Below, piece by piece: positions 1 to 11,042 of a DNA stretch of 64,000 nucleotides. Source of the DNA: Prinia subflava (taxonomy: Eukaryota; Chordata; Aves; Passeriformes; Cisticolidae); NCBI RefSeq assembly GCF_021018805.1, contig NC_086248.1, positions 100,923,739 through 100,987,738 of the forward strand, given 5' to 3'. A program made the position numbers and the translations under genes. Below the pieces are notes generated by a model. The model did not search any database. It saw only the letters and a program-made list of their open reading frames with translations, and was not told the origin of the DNA. Positions within the stretch are counted from its first letter, which is position 1; the number at the start of each line of letters is the position of its first letter.

Positions 1-114
1 ACACACAATGGAAACTGCTGTGCTGACCCTTTTTTGGTCACAGCCACCTGTACCCTGACCACAGGAAGGGATGAAGAACATCTGCAGTTTGCCTGGGATT
101 CTGCTTTGCCATGT

Positions 115-359
115 TGTCTTGGTTTGAGCCACCTCCCCTTTAGTTTTATCTAATCCCTTCCCACTACTGAGACATGAATGTGAGTAGATGTAAGTGAAAA
201 AAATAGCAGTTTACTAAAAAAAAAAATCCCAAAATAGAAGCAGGCAAGCAAAACAATAGCAATAGTCACTAGTTACAAAGCAGTTGCTGAAATCTCCCAG
301 ACTCCCTGGGAACAAAGAGAAACTCAAAATGGTGGAGAAATGATGTGTTCCTCCAAGCA
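115..359 (-). mobile_element. ERV LTR fragment, antisense to the + strand
   Basis: On the minus strand this segment ends in CAAACCAAGACA, nearly identical to the CAAACTAAGACA end of the clear solo LTR at 16.7-17.5 kb. An AGTAAA poly(A)-like signal lies at 210-215 on the minus strand, the same variant as in the 16.7 kb LTR, leaving about 100 bp as U5. The terminus at 115 is well placed. The other end is not: 359 is the last position before plain AT-rich DNA that would give a TG start, and no clean target duplication is seen (CATGT before, CGTGA after). It is therefore either a short or a truncated LTR. No internal retroviral sequence is visible. Family naming would need a repeat library. Confidence 0.55.
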
Positions 360-1051
360 CGTGATAAACTTACTCAAAAAATTCTGGTCCTCTGACAGAT
401 TATTCAAACCAAATACGTTATTACCATACATTACCTTCATTCTCTTTTTATAGAAACTTTGATATTTAATTTCTTGATATAACTTCCAAACATTAGACTA
501 TGTTGAACTTGTAGGTTTCTGTAAGCTGATGACTGACATCAGCTGTGAAAGATGGTAAATAGTGTAATTATAATTCATAAATGTAATGCTACAGTTAGGA
601 GATGCTAAAAAAATTGATGTGACTCCTAATTAACTTTCAGAAGCAAAGAATAAGATAGTTTATAAAAAGTTTTAATGGAAATTACTTTCTCTTTTTCCCT
701 TCAGAAATTAAGGGTGAAAATCAATTATCTTTGCAGAAAAATGCAAGATTTATGTTTTTATCAATCAATAAACGTCCGATTACACCAAAGAAACAATTAA
801 GAATAGGACAGCATATCTAAACCAGCATTTTTATTAGCTTTGCTAGAATAGAAATAGAATGAACAGCAGCAATGCAGAAGAACCCAATGTTTAACCAGTG
901 TGTTATTCTGTCATGGAGCAGAGATTCAATTCCAAATAGAGGATATAAGTACCTTATTACCTATTACCTTAGCTAAACATCTATTTGTAGCAACCTGTCT
1001 GAGAAATGTGGAGTTTGAGAAAAGGTTATAAGGTCTTTAGCAGATGAAAAT

Positions 1052-1088
1052 AAACAAACAAACAAACAAACAAAAGCAAACAAAAACT
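1052..1088. repeat. (AAAC)n simple repeat
   Basis: Six nearly perfect AAAC units followed by an interrupted A/C tail. A/C-rich tracts of this sort recur through the window. Confidence 0.9.
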
Positions 1089-3638
1089 ATTTCTCTGTAA
1101 AACAGTAAACATTGTCATGAAATTATTCATCTAGTTCCAGTGTCAACATTAGGGGTAAGGCTGTAAATGACTGTACATAACCTATAGAAGGGATAAGAAA
1201 GTATAAGAGGTCTTTTTGGGGAACCATTCAGACCTTGACTATCAACAGTATGTCAATGAAGCCTTTCACATCCTTACTTACCTCCAGTCCATCCTATGCA
1301 ACCAATGGGCTTTGTTAAGGAACAGAAATCACAGCAAGGAATAGGCAAAAAACACTCCCCAGTGTTAAAGCTGGTTTAGAAAGTCTGTTCATTTTATAAA
1401 TCATCTCTGGGGGATATATTCAAAATAGTTTTCCTTAGACAAAACCATGGTAACAGGTCATCAAAGTTACAGGCTGAAATTTCCCCATAATTTGGCAAAG
1501 TTCAGCTGATATTTCTGACTGCTGGAAGGAAACAATTAAGCCAATTTTTATAGACAAACTTTTGTTTCCTCTTTAAGAAAACGCACACACAGAGTTTAGT
1601 TTCAGTCTACTTATTTCAATATCTCCTCGTCTTGCTTGTCTTATTTTCAAGGGTTGGCATCCAAGGGCTGTCATGCTGCTTCTTAATAATTTTGACATCT
1701 GGTAAGGTCATTTTTCAGAACTAAATGACACAGAACTTTCATGTTTTCATTTTTCACCCTAGAAAAATAAATGCTGAAGCTTCCCTTTCATGTATGGCAA
1801 AAGCATTTCCATATCAAGCTCACCACTCTTCCTGCTGAACTGAATTGCAATGTGACTAGGATACATGATAACATGCAACCCATACCAGAAAAAAAATACT
1901 TCTGCTCTCAAGAAAGTTAAATATACACTGTATGGAATAATAATAAAAAAACAATCATGTGGCTTCTGTATGAATTTTGGAGCAAAATCCTGACCTATAT
2001 TTCTAGAGGTCTGCCTGCTGAACATGTGAGCTTGATTCTTTTTTCTAACACAACCGTGCAGACATTTGCAAGTAATTTGATTACTGATTGATTTGACCAA
2101 AAATCATCCCCATGAATCACAAATGGGGGCAGAACCACCACACCTTTATAAACTGTGTCTGCTACTAGTGATCAAGCCAGCTTATAGGTTTAGCTTATAG
2201 ACCATGATCAAAAAATTTAATTCACTTGTGGCAGCCATATAATCACTCCGTTTGGGCTGATGTGGTCACGTTTCTGTGCTAATACCATAGTTTGAAAGAA
2301 ACAATCAGCAATGCATTTATTTGTCATCTTAAAATATTCCAAACAAAAACTTGGATATCTATTTTAATATGAATCCCCTTAGTATTTCTGTCCAGGCAGC
2401 TCTTTGGGAATCTAAAAAGTGGTGCCATTAAAACCAGTCGGTATCCTTGCAGCGTGAGCTGCTATTCATCATGAGAAAACATCTGCAATCTACTCTTGTA
2501 TAATTAGCATGCATTTGTAATGCTGTAGATACTTTTATTTATGTGTGATTTCTGTGCTAATGCTGAAGGCAGAGGGACCAAACTCCTCGCTGCTCACTTT
2601 CTCCTCATGACTGAGGCTTCTCCTCCAGCTCAGCTGAGAAGGGGAACAGCAACAAGGGGGGCAATGTGGCTGTGCCTTTCTCAGCATGAGAGCAAGACAT
2701 CCACAGGGCATGGTGGAGCCCTGACCTCCTAACCCAGGGCCACGTTGCTCCTTGACAATCAGGTCACCCTTGAGACATTTGGCATCTTGACAACACACTT
2801 ATGAATAAACCAGTTTCTTGAACTTTTGGGAGGTGAAAAGGGAGAGGCAGTCTTTTTAAAGGAGGAAAGAACCTTTCTTTTTCTTAGGCTTGATCTGTTT
2901 CTAAAAGAAAAAAATTAGCCTATTATAACACTATTTAAATCCCAGTTTTCTTTCTTAAATGGTAATTACAATCAGTGTAATTCATACTATCATTTGCATT
3001 GTGTGACATTAAGTTAAATTCTTTTTCAGTTAATTTATTGTTTGCTACTGATCTCTAGTGCCCTTCAGACACTCTTGAAAATAATTATTTAGATTTCTAT
3101 TAAAATATTTTGATGAATAAAACCACTGAAGTACTAGTTGATGACCACCAGCTATATTTTAAGCAGAAACAAGCTTGGGGCTTTGGGGTTTTGTTATTTT
3201 TAACATGACTAAAAGAAACTGGAACAAAGCTAATGGTGAACAAGTTTTCTAATGCTCTCTAATCTTGTGAGTCAAAATAACACTGACTACATTACTTTAC
3301 ACATAGGCACTCTTGGAAAGATCTTGTCTGATTGCTGTATTAAATTATGGAAAAACTAGATTAATAGAAACACACAAAGGTGTTGGTTCATATCTCTGCC
3401 AATGCAATGTGGTTTTAAAATGCTTAATACCTTAAGTCCCACATTGACTATTGTAAAACAAGCTGAGGTTGTGCACATTTTACAGTTTAAAAGATACAGT
3501 TCTTGTCCTGACTTCCTATAAAGCAATTCTGGTGGCACCAAATTCTTAAATAGAATTGCACTAATTTTGATAAATTAGAGCCTGAGATGAGAAAAAATTA
3601 ATTATTCTTATTGGGACATCTATCTAGGAGAGGGGGGG

Positions 3639-3661
3639 AAATAAATAAATAAATAAATAAT
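3639..3661. repeat. (AAAT)n simple repeat
   Basis: Five uninterrupted AAAT units directly after a run of seven G. Confidence 0.9.
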
Positions 3662-4886
3662 AGCCTTATTTTAGATTCAAAATGGATGGAATCAATTTGA
3701 GAGGAAAATATTTTAAATTGGAATTAGAGTATCCAGAATCCTTGTTAAGGATATCTCAAACATCAATCATGAGAAATAGTTACTTATAGTGGCAAACTTT
3801 TGAAAACAGCTTTCAAAAAAATCAGTTATACAAATCAAAAGTCAGAAACTGTAGATAATCAATAGTACAGCAACTAGTTTTAGCTTGGTGATTTTTCCTC
3901 ATCTGTGTTCAGGCTGCTGCTGAAAACCATTCTCACTCCCTGCTCTGAATTGCAGGAGATCAGAGAATTAATGACATTACCAACATACATTACATTGCAG
4001 AATTTCTGTTTCTCAGCATGTCAGCTGTACTCACTCAGCCATCTCCACATCCCAGCTTAGGTTGTACCTGTAACAATTTACAGCCTGAAAATAATATTAA
4101 GGAGCAGATTTAATCATAGTTAAATTTCAAAACTAGAAGTCTCCTGCTTTTCTGAATGTTTCTGAACTGCATTCTAGATCAGCACGTTAAAGATGAACAA
4201 GGACACTTTTTGCTATTACAGGATCAACTGAAGTAAGGGAATCAAGAGAATGGGATTTATTTGCTCTAATTTTCCTGAAAATAAAGAAATAAAAGAAAAT
4301 AAAGAAAATAAAAATGTGCTTTATGTAACTAAAATCTGTATGTGAATGTCTATGTATTTTCATAGAGCTAACACCTTCCTTGTTAACTTACTGTTTACAT
4401 AAATGGACGTGTACTTACGTAGGACAAAGTCAGTAGTTTAATGTTATGTTACAAGAGAGGCTTGAAGAAACTGGCCTGTTCTTGAGGGAGCGGGTCAACA
4501 GTGCTCTGTCAAGTATCAGCACATTGTGACTAATCCTCTGTTTTGCATCTTAAATATTTTTAACTTGTATTTGTTTTTTGCTCTGTGAAGTTAAATTTCT
4601 GAGTGGGCACTTCAGAGCACATATAAGCCTGTATGCTTCAGTACAGTTCAAAATGCATGTTTTTCTCCAGAAATCCACTCCCACTGCCTCCTTGCCATCC
4701 CCTCAGAGCCTGAGCTTTCCATGAAAGAGACTCCCTGAGTCATTTAACACCCTCTTTGAGAAGGCTCAGCCTCTATCACCTTAAACATGTCAAACAGCAC
4801 CAAGATACCCTCCTCCAGATGCACTCTACACAGGCGGCCTCAGGAACTTAATCTTCTGCTTCTGGGAATCTCAGAAAATTACTCAC

Positions 4887-4990
4887 CTCTTTCTTTACCC
4901 TGTCTTTTTATATCTCTTGCTCTTTGTGTGCCTTGCGCCCAGCAATGAGTTCGTCGGGGTAAACGCTCACAAGTCAAGTTGCACATAAGG
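4887..4990 (-). other. Candidate exon, unverified
   Basis: Read on the minus strand, a 104-nt segment is preceded by a pyrimidine-rich acceptor (TCTTTTTGCAG) and followed by GAG|GTGAGT, a near-consensus donor. CTTGAC-type branch-point candidates lie 20-45 nt upstream. The second frame is open throughout and contains an ATG four bases in; it would give about 34 residues rich in Arg, Lys, Gln and Cys, with no domain I know. The segment holds four CpG sites, dense for this CpG-poor neighbourhood. No matching flanking exon was identified, so it could equally be an lncRNA exon, a cryptic splice pair or part of an unrecognised repeat. Length 104 is not a multiple of three, so skipping it would shift a frame. 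Confidence 0.25.
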
Positions 4991-6875
4991 CTGCAAAAAG
5001 ACCCCCTGGGCTTGACAGGCCCTTCAGGTCAAGAAGTCCCTCTCTGGAAAAGCAGCAGGAGACCATACATCACAACTCCATTGCAGTGGCAGGCAATCAA
5101 TGGAAACACAATAATATTGATAAAATATGTAGGAAGCCTATGATGTTCTCTCTTCTGGGGCCACAGCATTGATGAGATGTCACTGACAAACCACCAGCAG
5201 TTGCCACAAAGCTCTGGCACATTGATTTTCTGAAGCTGGGGTCTCCAGCTGTATTTATAATAAAACAAAAGGTCTAGGGATTCTTCCTGCACCTGGGAGC
5301 TGCTGGCTATAGAGTCAAGCAGCTCAGAACTTGTGCAGTTTCTTCTTAGCCCTGCAAACTACCTAAAGCTCTTGTAAAATAAGAGCTCATTAGGGGCAAA
5401 ATTGACAGTGAAGGTATTTTCTGCAGCTAAGCTTACAAGCCTAAATGCTTATTTCTAAAAGATAGGGGGAAGTGCCAGGGAAAATGACGTAAAAATATGT
5501 GGTCATGTTTTCTCCATTGCAAAGAGTTGCTTAATAGAAAACTCTGCAACATAAGATTTAATCCCTCTCTGATGTGCAGCCTCATCTAACATTTTAAGAT
5601 GCACGACTTCAGAATGCAATTTTATATTCTTTCTGAAAGATTTCCAGTTTCACTGGAGACAAACCAACGTGCCTATATATTGAAAGATTTAAAAGTCATA
5701 TTTCTAACTAGACACAACTTCTTCAACATTCTAGTTGTGAATGAAAGAAATGCAATTAGCATGTGAAAATTAAAAATGGAATATAGCAGTGTAGGGATTT
5801 GACACCCTTGTCTGTGCTCTGTGATGGTATCTCTGCTGCTTTGATAGAGTTGACTCTTGACTACATTTCAGTGACATTCTGTTTGAAAATATCCTGTCAG
5901 ACATCTCCCTGTGTTATAAGGTTCACTCAGCTCCTAAGAAGAGCAGAGACATTCCAAGCATCTCTGACACTTGGATTGTGCCACATGGGCAGAATAAAAA
6001 AAGTACTAGAAATCAGACTATCACTCTGTTTCTTCACAGGTATAATCATACACACACACAGATACACACACACATATATAGGTTTATTTTTTAAATGCAG
6101 CAGCCTCCAGAAGGTAGCTGAGAGTGAAAATGCAGCTGAAAAAACAGCTGAACAGCTGCCTGAACTCAGGAGGGTCAAAAGACAGAGAAACTCTTATGCA
6201 GGCCAACATCCTTGAGACAGCAAAAAAAAAGGTGTCAAGTGCACGTGGTCATGTTCTTTTGGGAGACAAAATTATTTGCCCTGTCAAGAAGTAGGGAAGA
6301 GTCTTCTTCCATCAAAGTCATCCAACCTCAGTTTTCTTAGTTCAGGCTAGTAGCATGCCCTTGAGTCAGTACTGGCATAGTTCTCTATCTTAATAAAATT
6401 TTACAGGCTCAAAACAATATTCCATGATCACTCTGGTGACACCAGAAAAGTCTTTACTTGCTGAGCATAAATACATTCTCAGCAGTCCTTTGATGGAAAT
6501 AGATCTAAACTCTGGAGTTGCAGGAAGATCCAGTACTTCAGGGACCTGTACTCCCAACTACCAGTGCAAGATTCTTATCAGGCTCAAGGCAGAAAACCAG
6601 ATATCTTCTTCTAGAGAAAGAAATATAAAAGAGTTTGTATCAAATGGGTCCTTGTTTTTCAGCAGATTCTTCTTTTTCTGGTAATTTCAGTATGCCCTAT
6701 TAGTAAGAAACACTGTTTGAAAGAAATGGAAACTTGAAGAAGCCAGAGAAATACTGAATGACAGTGGTATGCTGTCATTCAAAGAACTTTCTTTCAAAGG
6801 AAGCTCATAAAATATGTATCCCAGCTGTTCTTTACTTTCTAATCAGGCTTTCTGATATAATGAAACTTCATCCAG
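4991..6875. other. Non-coding stretch, no gene seen
   Basis: Unique AT-rich DNA. The longest frame, 138 codons on plus at 5799-6215, runs through a CA microsatellite and has no recognisable content. Nothing else stands out except the CA repeat. Confidence 0.6.
6048..6080. repeat. (CA)n/(TA)n microsatellite
   Basis: Two blocks of CA repeats separated by GAT, ending in TATATA. Confidence 0.9.
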
Positions 6876-6955
6876 AAAGACACTTGTTGTGGTTTGGTCA
6901 AGCAGTAGAGGTGCAACGACCTTCCTCGCTAGAAGCGTCTTTTTTAAAGACACTT
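6876..6955. repeat. 10-bp direct repeat flanking a 60-bp segment
   Basis: AAAGACACTT occurs at 6876-6885 and again at 6946-6955. The 60 bp between begin GTTGTGG, carry three CpG sites and end in a run of six T. The layout resembles a very short insertion with a target-site duplication, but a 10-bp match at this distance can arise by chance. Confidence 0.3.
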
Positions 6956-6956
6956 A

Positions 6957-7090
6957 GATTGATGGAGGCACAGGCACTCTCAAGCAGAAAGTGATTATCT
7001 CTTTGTGCACTCTCAGGTGCAGAATGATCAGCTCCTTGGTGCACCCTCAAGTGAAGAGTGATTTGCTCTTTGTGTGGCTGCCTGAGCAGC
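6957..7090. repeat. Degenerate ~33-bp tandem repeat, about 4 units
   Basis: Units begin at about 6958, 6990, 7023 and 7057, spaced 32, 33 and 34 bp. The shared pattern is an ATTGAT/AGTGAT/AATGAT start, a CTCTTTGTG or CTCCTTGGTG core, GCAC(T/C)CTCA, and a GTGCAG/GTGAAG/GAGCAG end. Copies 2 and 3 are the closest; the first and last are more diverged. Because the period is near a multiple of three, the 70-codon minus-strand frame over it (6898-7110) shows roughly 11-residue repeats. I do not consider that frame a gene. Confidence 0.65.
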
Positions 7091-7163
7091 AGAGCTGTAT
7101 TTGCCAGCACCAGCGACGCAGGAGGAAAAGCAGTGAGACGGGGTCTTTCCCATCTTATTTTAC

Positions 7164-7194
7164 TTATTTAAAGTAAAATAAATACTTTAAATAA
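7164..7194. repeat. AT-rich perfect inverted repeat
   Basis: TTATTTAAAGTA at 7164-7175 is the exact reverse complement of 7183-7194, with a 7-nt loop (AAATAAA). It lies about 75 bp after the 33-bp tandem repeats. Confidence 0.85.
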
Positions 7195-9975
7195 ATAAGA
7201 GTCACAACCTCTCAAAGTAGTTTTCCAAAGGAGAGTCCCTGCAAACTGAGGCTGCCTAGGGGACTGCACATGGGTTTAAGCACTTTTGCTCACCCTGCCC
7301 TATAAGAAAATGTCTCAAGGGGACTTCCCAAAGGGGCTGTACAGTCTCTAAGAGGGTGAATTGTTTTCTGCAGATGGGACCACCACAGACAGTTGCTCAT
7401 TCATGTGTGTGGTAGTTCTGTGAAAAAAGGGGGATATGCAAATAGTGGGAAAAGAAGATCAACTTTATCCATTTTAGTTTAACTGTGCAGGTGAATTTGG
7501 GAGGAAATTATATTAAACAGAAATCTGTGAAACATTTTTATCTTTAAAAATGCTCCTTTAAACTGCACATATTTGCTGAAGATTACCCTGTATTGCTGCT
7601 AATTAGCAAACAAAACACTCAGGTTGTGCCACCACATCTGGCCCTTCTGTTTGCTGAAAACATAAATAATCATGCTGCTGTCCTGATTCCTAATGGGATT
7701 TAGTGTCATGTGCCCTATGTTAAATGTTGTAGAGCACAGCAGCACCTTCCCCTGCAAGCAGCAGGCAAAGCCAGCCTGTCACTCAGGGACTGCTTGTCCT
7801 GGTGGCACTGGGTTTGTAGAGTGTGCCAGCTTTAGTCATGTATACGAGCATCACCTCACTGACAGCCACAGGGAGGTATTCAGGGCAATTAAAATGGTAA
7901 TCAAGAATTGACATCACCTCCTGCTCAGCCCATGTTATTCAATATAAAAATAAGCTCAATTAGTTCTGCTTTCAGGGTTTGGGTTCACATTAAGTTGGGG
8001 AAGTGGCAATTAATTTAGGCTTCTTATTTTGGTAGGTTGGGAAAAAAAAAAAAGAGAAGCATTTGGGTTGTTTTCACTTTTAATAAGAGCACAATTTACT
8101 CTTAAGGTCAGAAGTGTGACATATGTTCTGTCTTGTGTTACAAAAATAATGATGTATCGGGTCATGAGATATACAGGGCTGAGGGGAAATAAGCAGAAAG
8201 CAAGACAGAGAGAAAGCTCCTGGCTTGCTGTTGACATGATTCTCTCTTTCTGCGCAGCCATCATTAAAATGCCAGGCTGCTAAATACCTCAGAAAATAAA
8301 ACTATGCACTAAAAAGAATTATTTATTGGTTTGGATTGCAAAACAAAACCCTCCTGTAGAAGAGGCATTTAAAATAACTGTTTTGATATTCAGGCAGCAC
8401 CTAGCAGTGAGACAGCTTGTCAATGCTTCCTTTAGAAAACACTGATTTCTTAAAAAGCGTTGCATTTCTTGTCAGCTAAAAAGAAAAATTGTTAAATCAG
8501 CTTGTCTATTTTTGAAATGAAGATCAGCAAAAATCAAATCAAAACAAAACAAGATGTTTCAACTATTTCCAAGCTGTCTTTATGCTTCTTCCTAGCAAAC
8601 AAAAATTTTATCTTCCAAAGGAAAATCCAGGAAAGTCCATATCAGGGATAATTGTATTTAAAATACAATATTGTTACTTAAGCTGTTTAGTTGGCTCAAA
8701 GGATGGACTGTCAATATGTATTAATTTTAAGAATTAGGAAGACATCAGCAGTATCATTTCTCATTGTTTTCTGGGAAGTACACTGAGGAGTACATTCTCA
8801 GTAATTCTTTCACTTTCCAAACAGAGCACTCAGTTTGCAGTGGTATTTTCACACCCAGAGGCAAAGCAGCCTGCAGACAGGGGTCTGATTGCCCCATAAC
8901 CCCCAAAATGGGCAGATTGCTCAAGTAGCAGGCTAATTTATTCCTCTCCAAAAGAAGAGCTGCTGACCAAACCCCAAGACAAAGAGAAATTCTCAGCACC
9001 TTACTCCATGAAATCCGTGAGGCTATTTACAGAACAAGAGTATAGGCAGACAAGAGAGTTTTTGTCAGGTGAATTGCTCCATCAGCTGAAATGCTTGGAG
9101 AAGGAATCAGCATGATCTTGCAGATGTATTCCAAGCAGTGCACTCTGAGTAAGTGAGTGCAGTGCCCATCCTCCATCAAAACATTTTTGGCGGTGATGCA
9201 CATGTTTGGAAATCTGCTCTTTAATTCATTGACATCAGTGTTCAAAGCAGCACTAAGTCAGTAGGGCTGCATGAGCATGAGAAGGGAACCAGGCCAGCAG
9301 TACTTCTGAGAGAAAGTGATAGCTGAGACTAAAGGAATACAGCATCCCACAGAAAATTCCTGCTCCAGAAAACATTTTTAGAAGTTGCCCATCAAGTGTG
9401 CCCTGTGCTGAAGCACCACTGGGATCACCTGTTTTACCATAGGTCAGACCTGTCTCTAAAGGCCAGGCCTGACAGGCTGGATGCTGATACCAGGCCAAGA
9501 AATGGAAATCTGTGGGGCTTTCTTTTGCTTCTTTTAGACTGATGACCTTTCTGAAGCCTGACACGAGGTAGAGTGTATTGATGTTTGGGGTTTGTTTGCT
9601 GTGATTTTATGCTGCCTGTCTGTAAAAACTTCACAGAGTAACTTCTGTTGGCTAAGTGTGTTATAGAGTATTTTGGTACAAGGAGTGTAATATGATGTAA
9701 AATACATCATTAGGATATAGTTGCACCCATTTAAAAACAGCTCAGGTGATGGCAAGCAAACAACAAAGGAGAAAACCAGAATGTACTTCAATTTTATCAC
9801 AGTCTTCAAATGAAATGTTTGATAAAGAGACAGATTCCTCAGGCTGCTAGTGTGTTTTCATAACTGCCACCACTCCTGTGGCTTCCATCAGTCCTTGCTT
9901 ACCTTTGGAAAATTAGGATGAATTCTAGCTTTCATCATAGATTAGAGTATAAAGCAGAAAAGAACAACAGGCCCT

Positions 9976-10130
9976 CAAAAAACCCAAACTGCAAAAAACA
10001 AACAAACAAAACCCCTCCAATAAAACAAACAAAAACCCAACAAAACAAACAAGCAAAACCAAAAAACCTGACTAAAACAAAACAAAACAAAAAAACCCTA
10101 AAACCACTTCCAAACAACCAAACCATACAC
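9976..10130. repeat. A/C-rich low-complexity tract
   Basis: About 155 bp made almost only of A and C, with AAAC, AAAAC and AACCC units. It leaves a spurious 76-codon Lys/Asn/Thr/Pro frame on plus and a Phe/Val/Cys-rich frame on minus. Confidence 0.9.
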
Positions 10131-11004
10131 AGCCACCTAAAATTCTAAAGCAAAAGAGGATTCTGATTACAATGGGTCAGCCAGCTAACTGAGCTTTGAG
10201 AGTAAGAATCATAGATAAATATTTCCCAGGGTCTCAGCAAGTCATTTAGCAAGCAGGTGATTTAATATTTAATTTCCATCTCTTCAGGTGCCCTCAGCAG
10301 CACCGGGCAACCCCATAAATGAGAAAATGAGTTTATGCTTTTCCTCCAGCTTGCTTTCCACCAAATCATTATGATCACAGCCAAGTAAAGTTCTAATTTC
10401 TGTGGATCACACCATTTTTCTCCCTGGGAAATATCTGCAATCTACTTCTCATTCCAAGTCCCAGGAAAGAAGGAGAAGCAGCACCCCCAGGAGCATCTCT
10501 GTGGACCTACAATTACTATGGGATTCCCAAGATGTTGTGCTGCAGATTTCTGCTCCCTAATCCCTACCTAACCCATGTCTTGACCTGAATTTCATCCCCC
10601 AAGCATAGATATAAATATTTAAACACACAAAAAGCAAGCGTTATCTAAGGGAACGAACTAAAAGCATGGATCTGAAAGCAGGTTAAGGAAAATCTCTAAG
10701 CTGGCAGGTAAAGATGAGGGACTTGAATCATTATTTATTGTCATGGACATTTTATGGCACTGTCATGATATTAAAACACTTCATAGAAAACATTTAAATG
10801 AATATGGTGTTATAATTACATGTAGGCTATACTGGTGTAATATTGAAGTTTCTAGTTTGAGCTACTTTATGTATTTGAGAAATTGGGAAGAGGAGAAGAT
10901 GTGTTACTATTTCTAATTATCTGCATCCTTTTATTGTTCCACGTGAAAAATTCCTTTGTACTGGAAATTTATTATTCAGTTTGTTGTTGAATCCGAAGGT
11001 CTCC

Positions 11005-11042
11005 TTTGCAGCTTTGAGCTGCAAAAAAAAAAAAAAAAAAAA
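11005..11042. repeat. 9-bp hairpin followed by A20
   Basis: TTTGCAGCT at 11005-11013 is the reverse complement of AGCTGCAAA at 11017-11025, with loop TTG. The right arm runs into a 20-A homopolymer (11023-11042). Confidence 0.8.

Larger units (their letters stand above)
360..4886. other. Non-coding stretch, no gene seen
   Basis: AT-rich unique DNA with stop codons in all frames; the longest open frame is 113 codons (1759-2100, minus) and is not recognisable. It holds two tetranucleotide repeats, listed separately, and one mildly GC-richer patch at about 2560-2760 without exon or repeat signature that I can name. Confidence 0.6.

Noticed and set aside
6887..6955. TGTTGTGGTTT as the start of a common avian LTR
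   Set aside because: Only the first 11 bases resemble the LTR start; the expected continuation, poly(A) signal and matching CA end with target duplication are not present.
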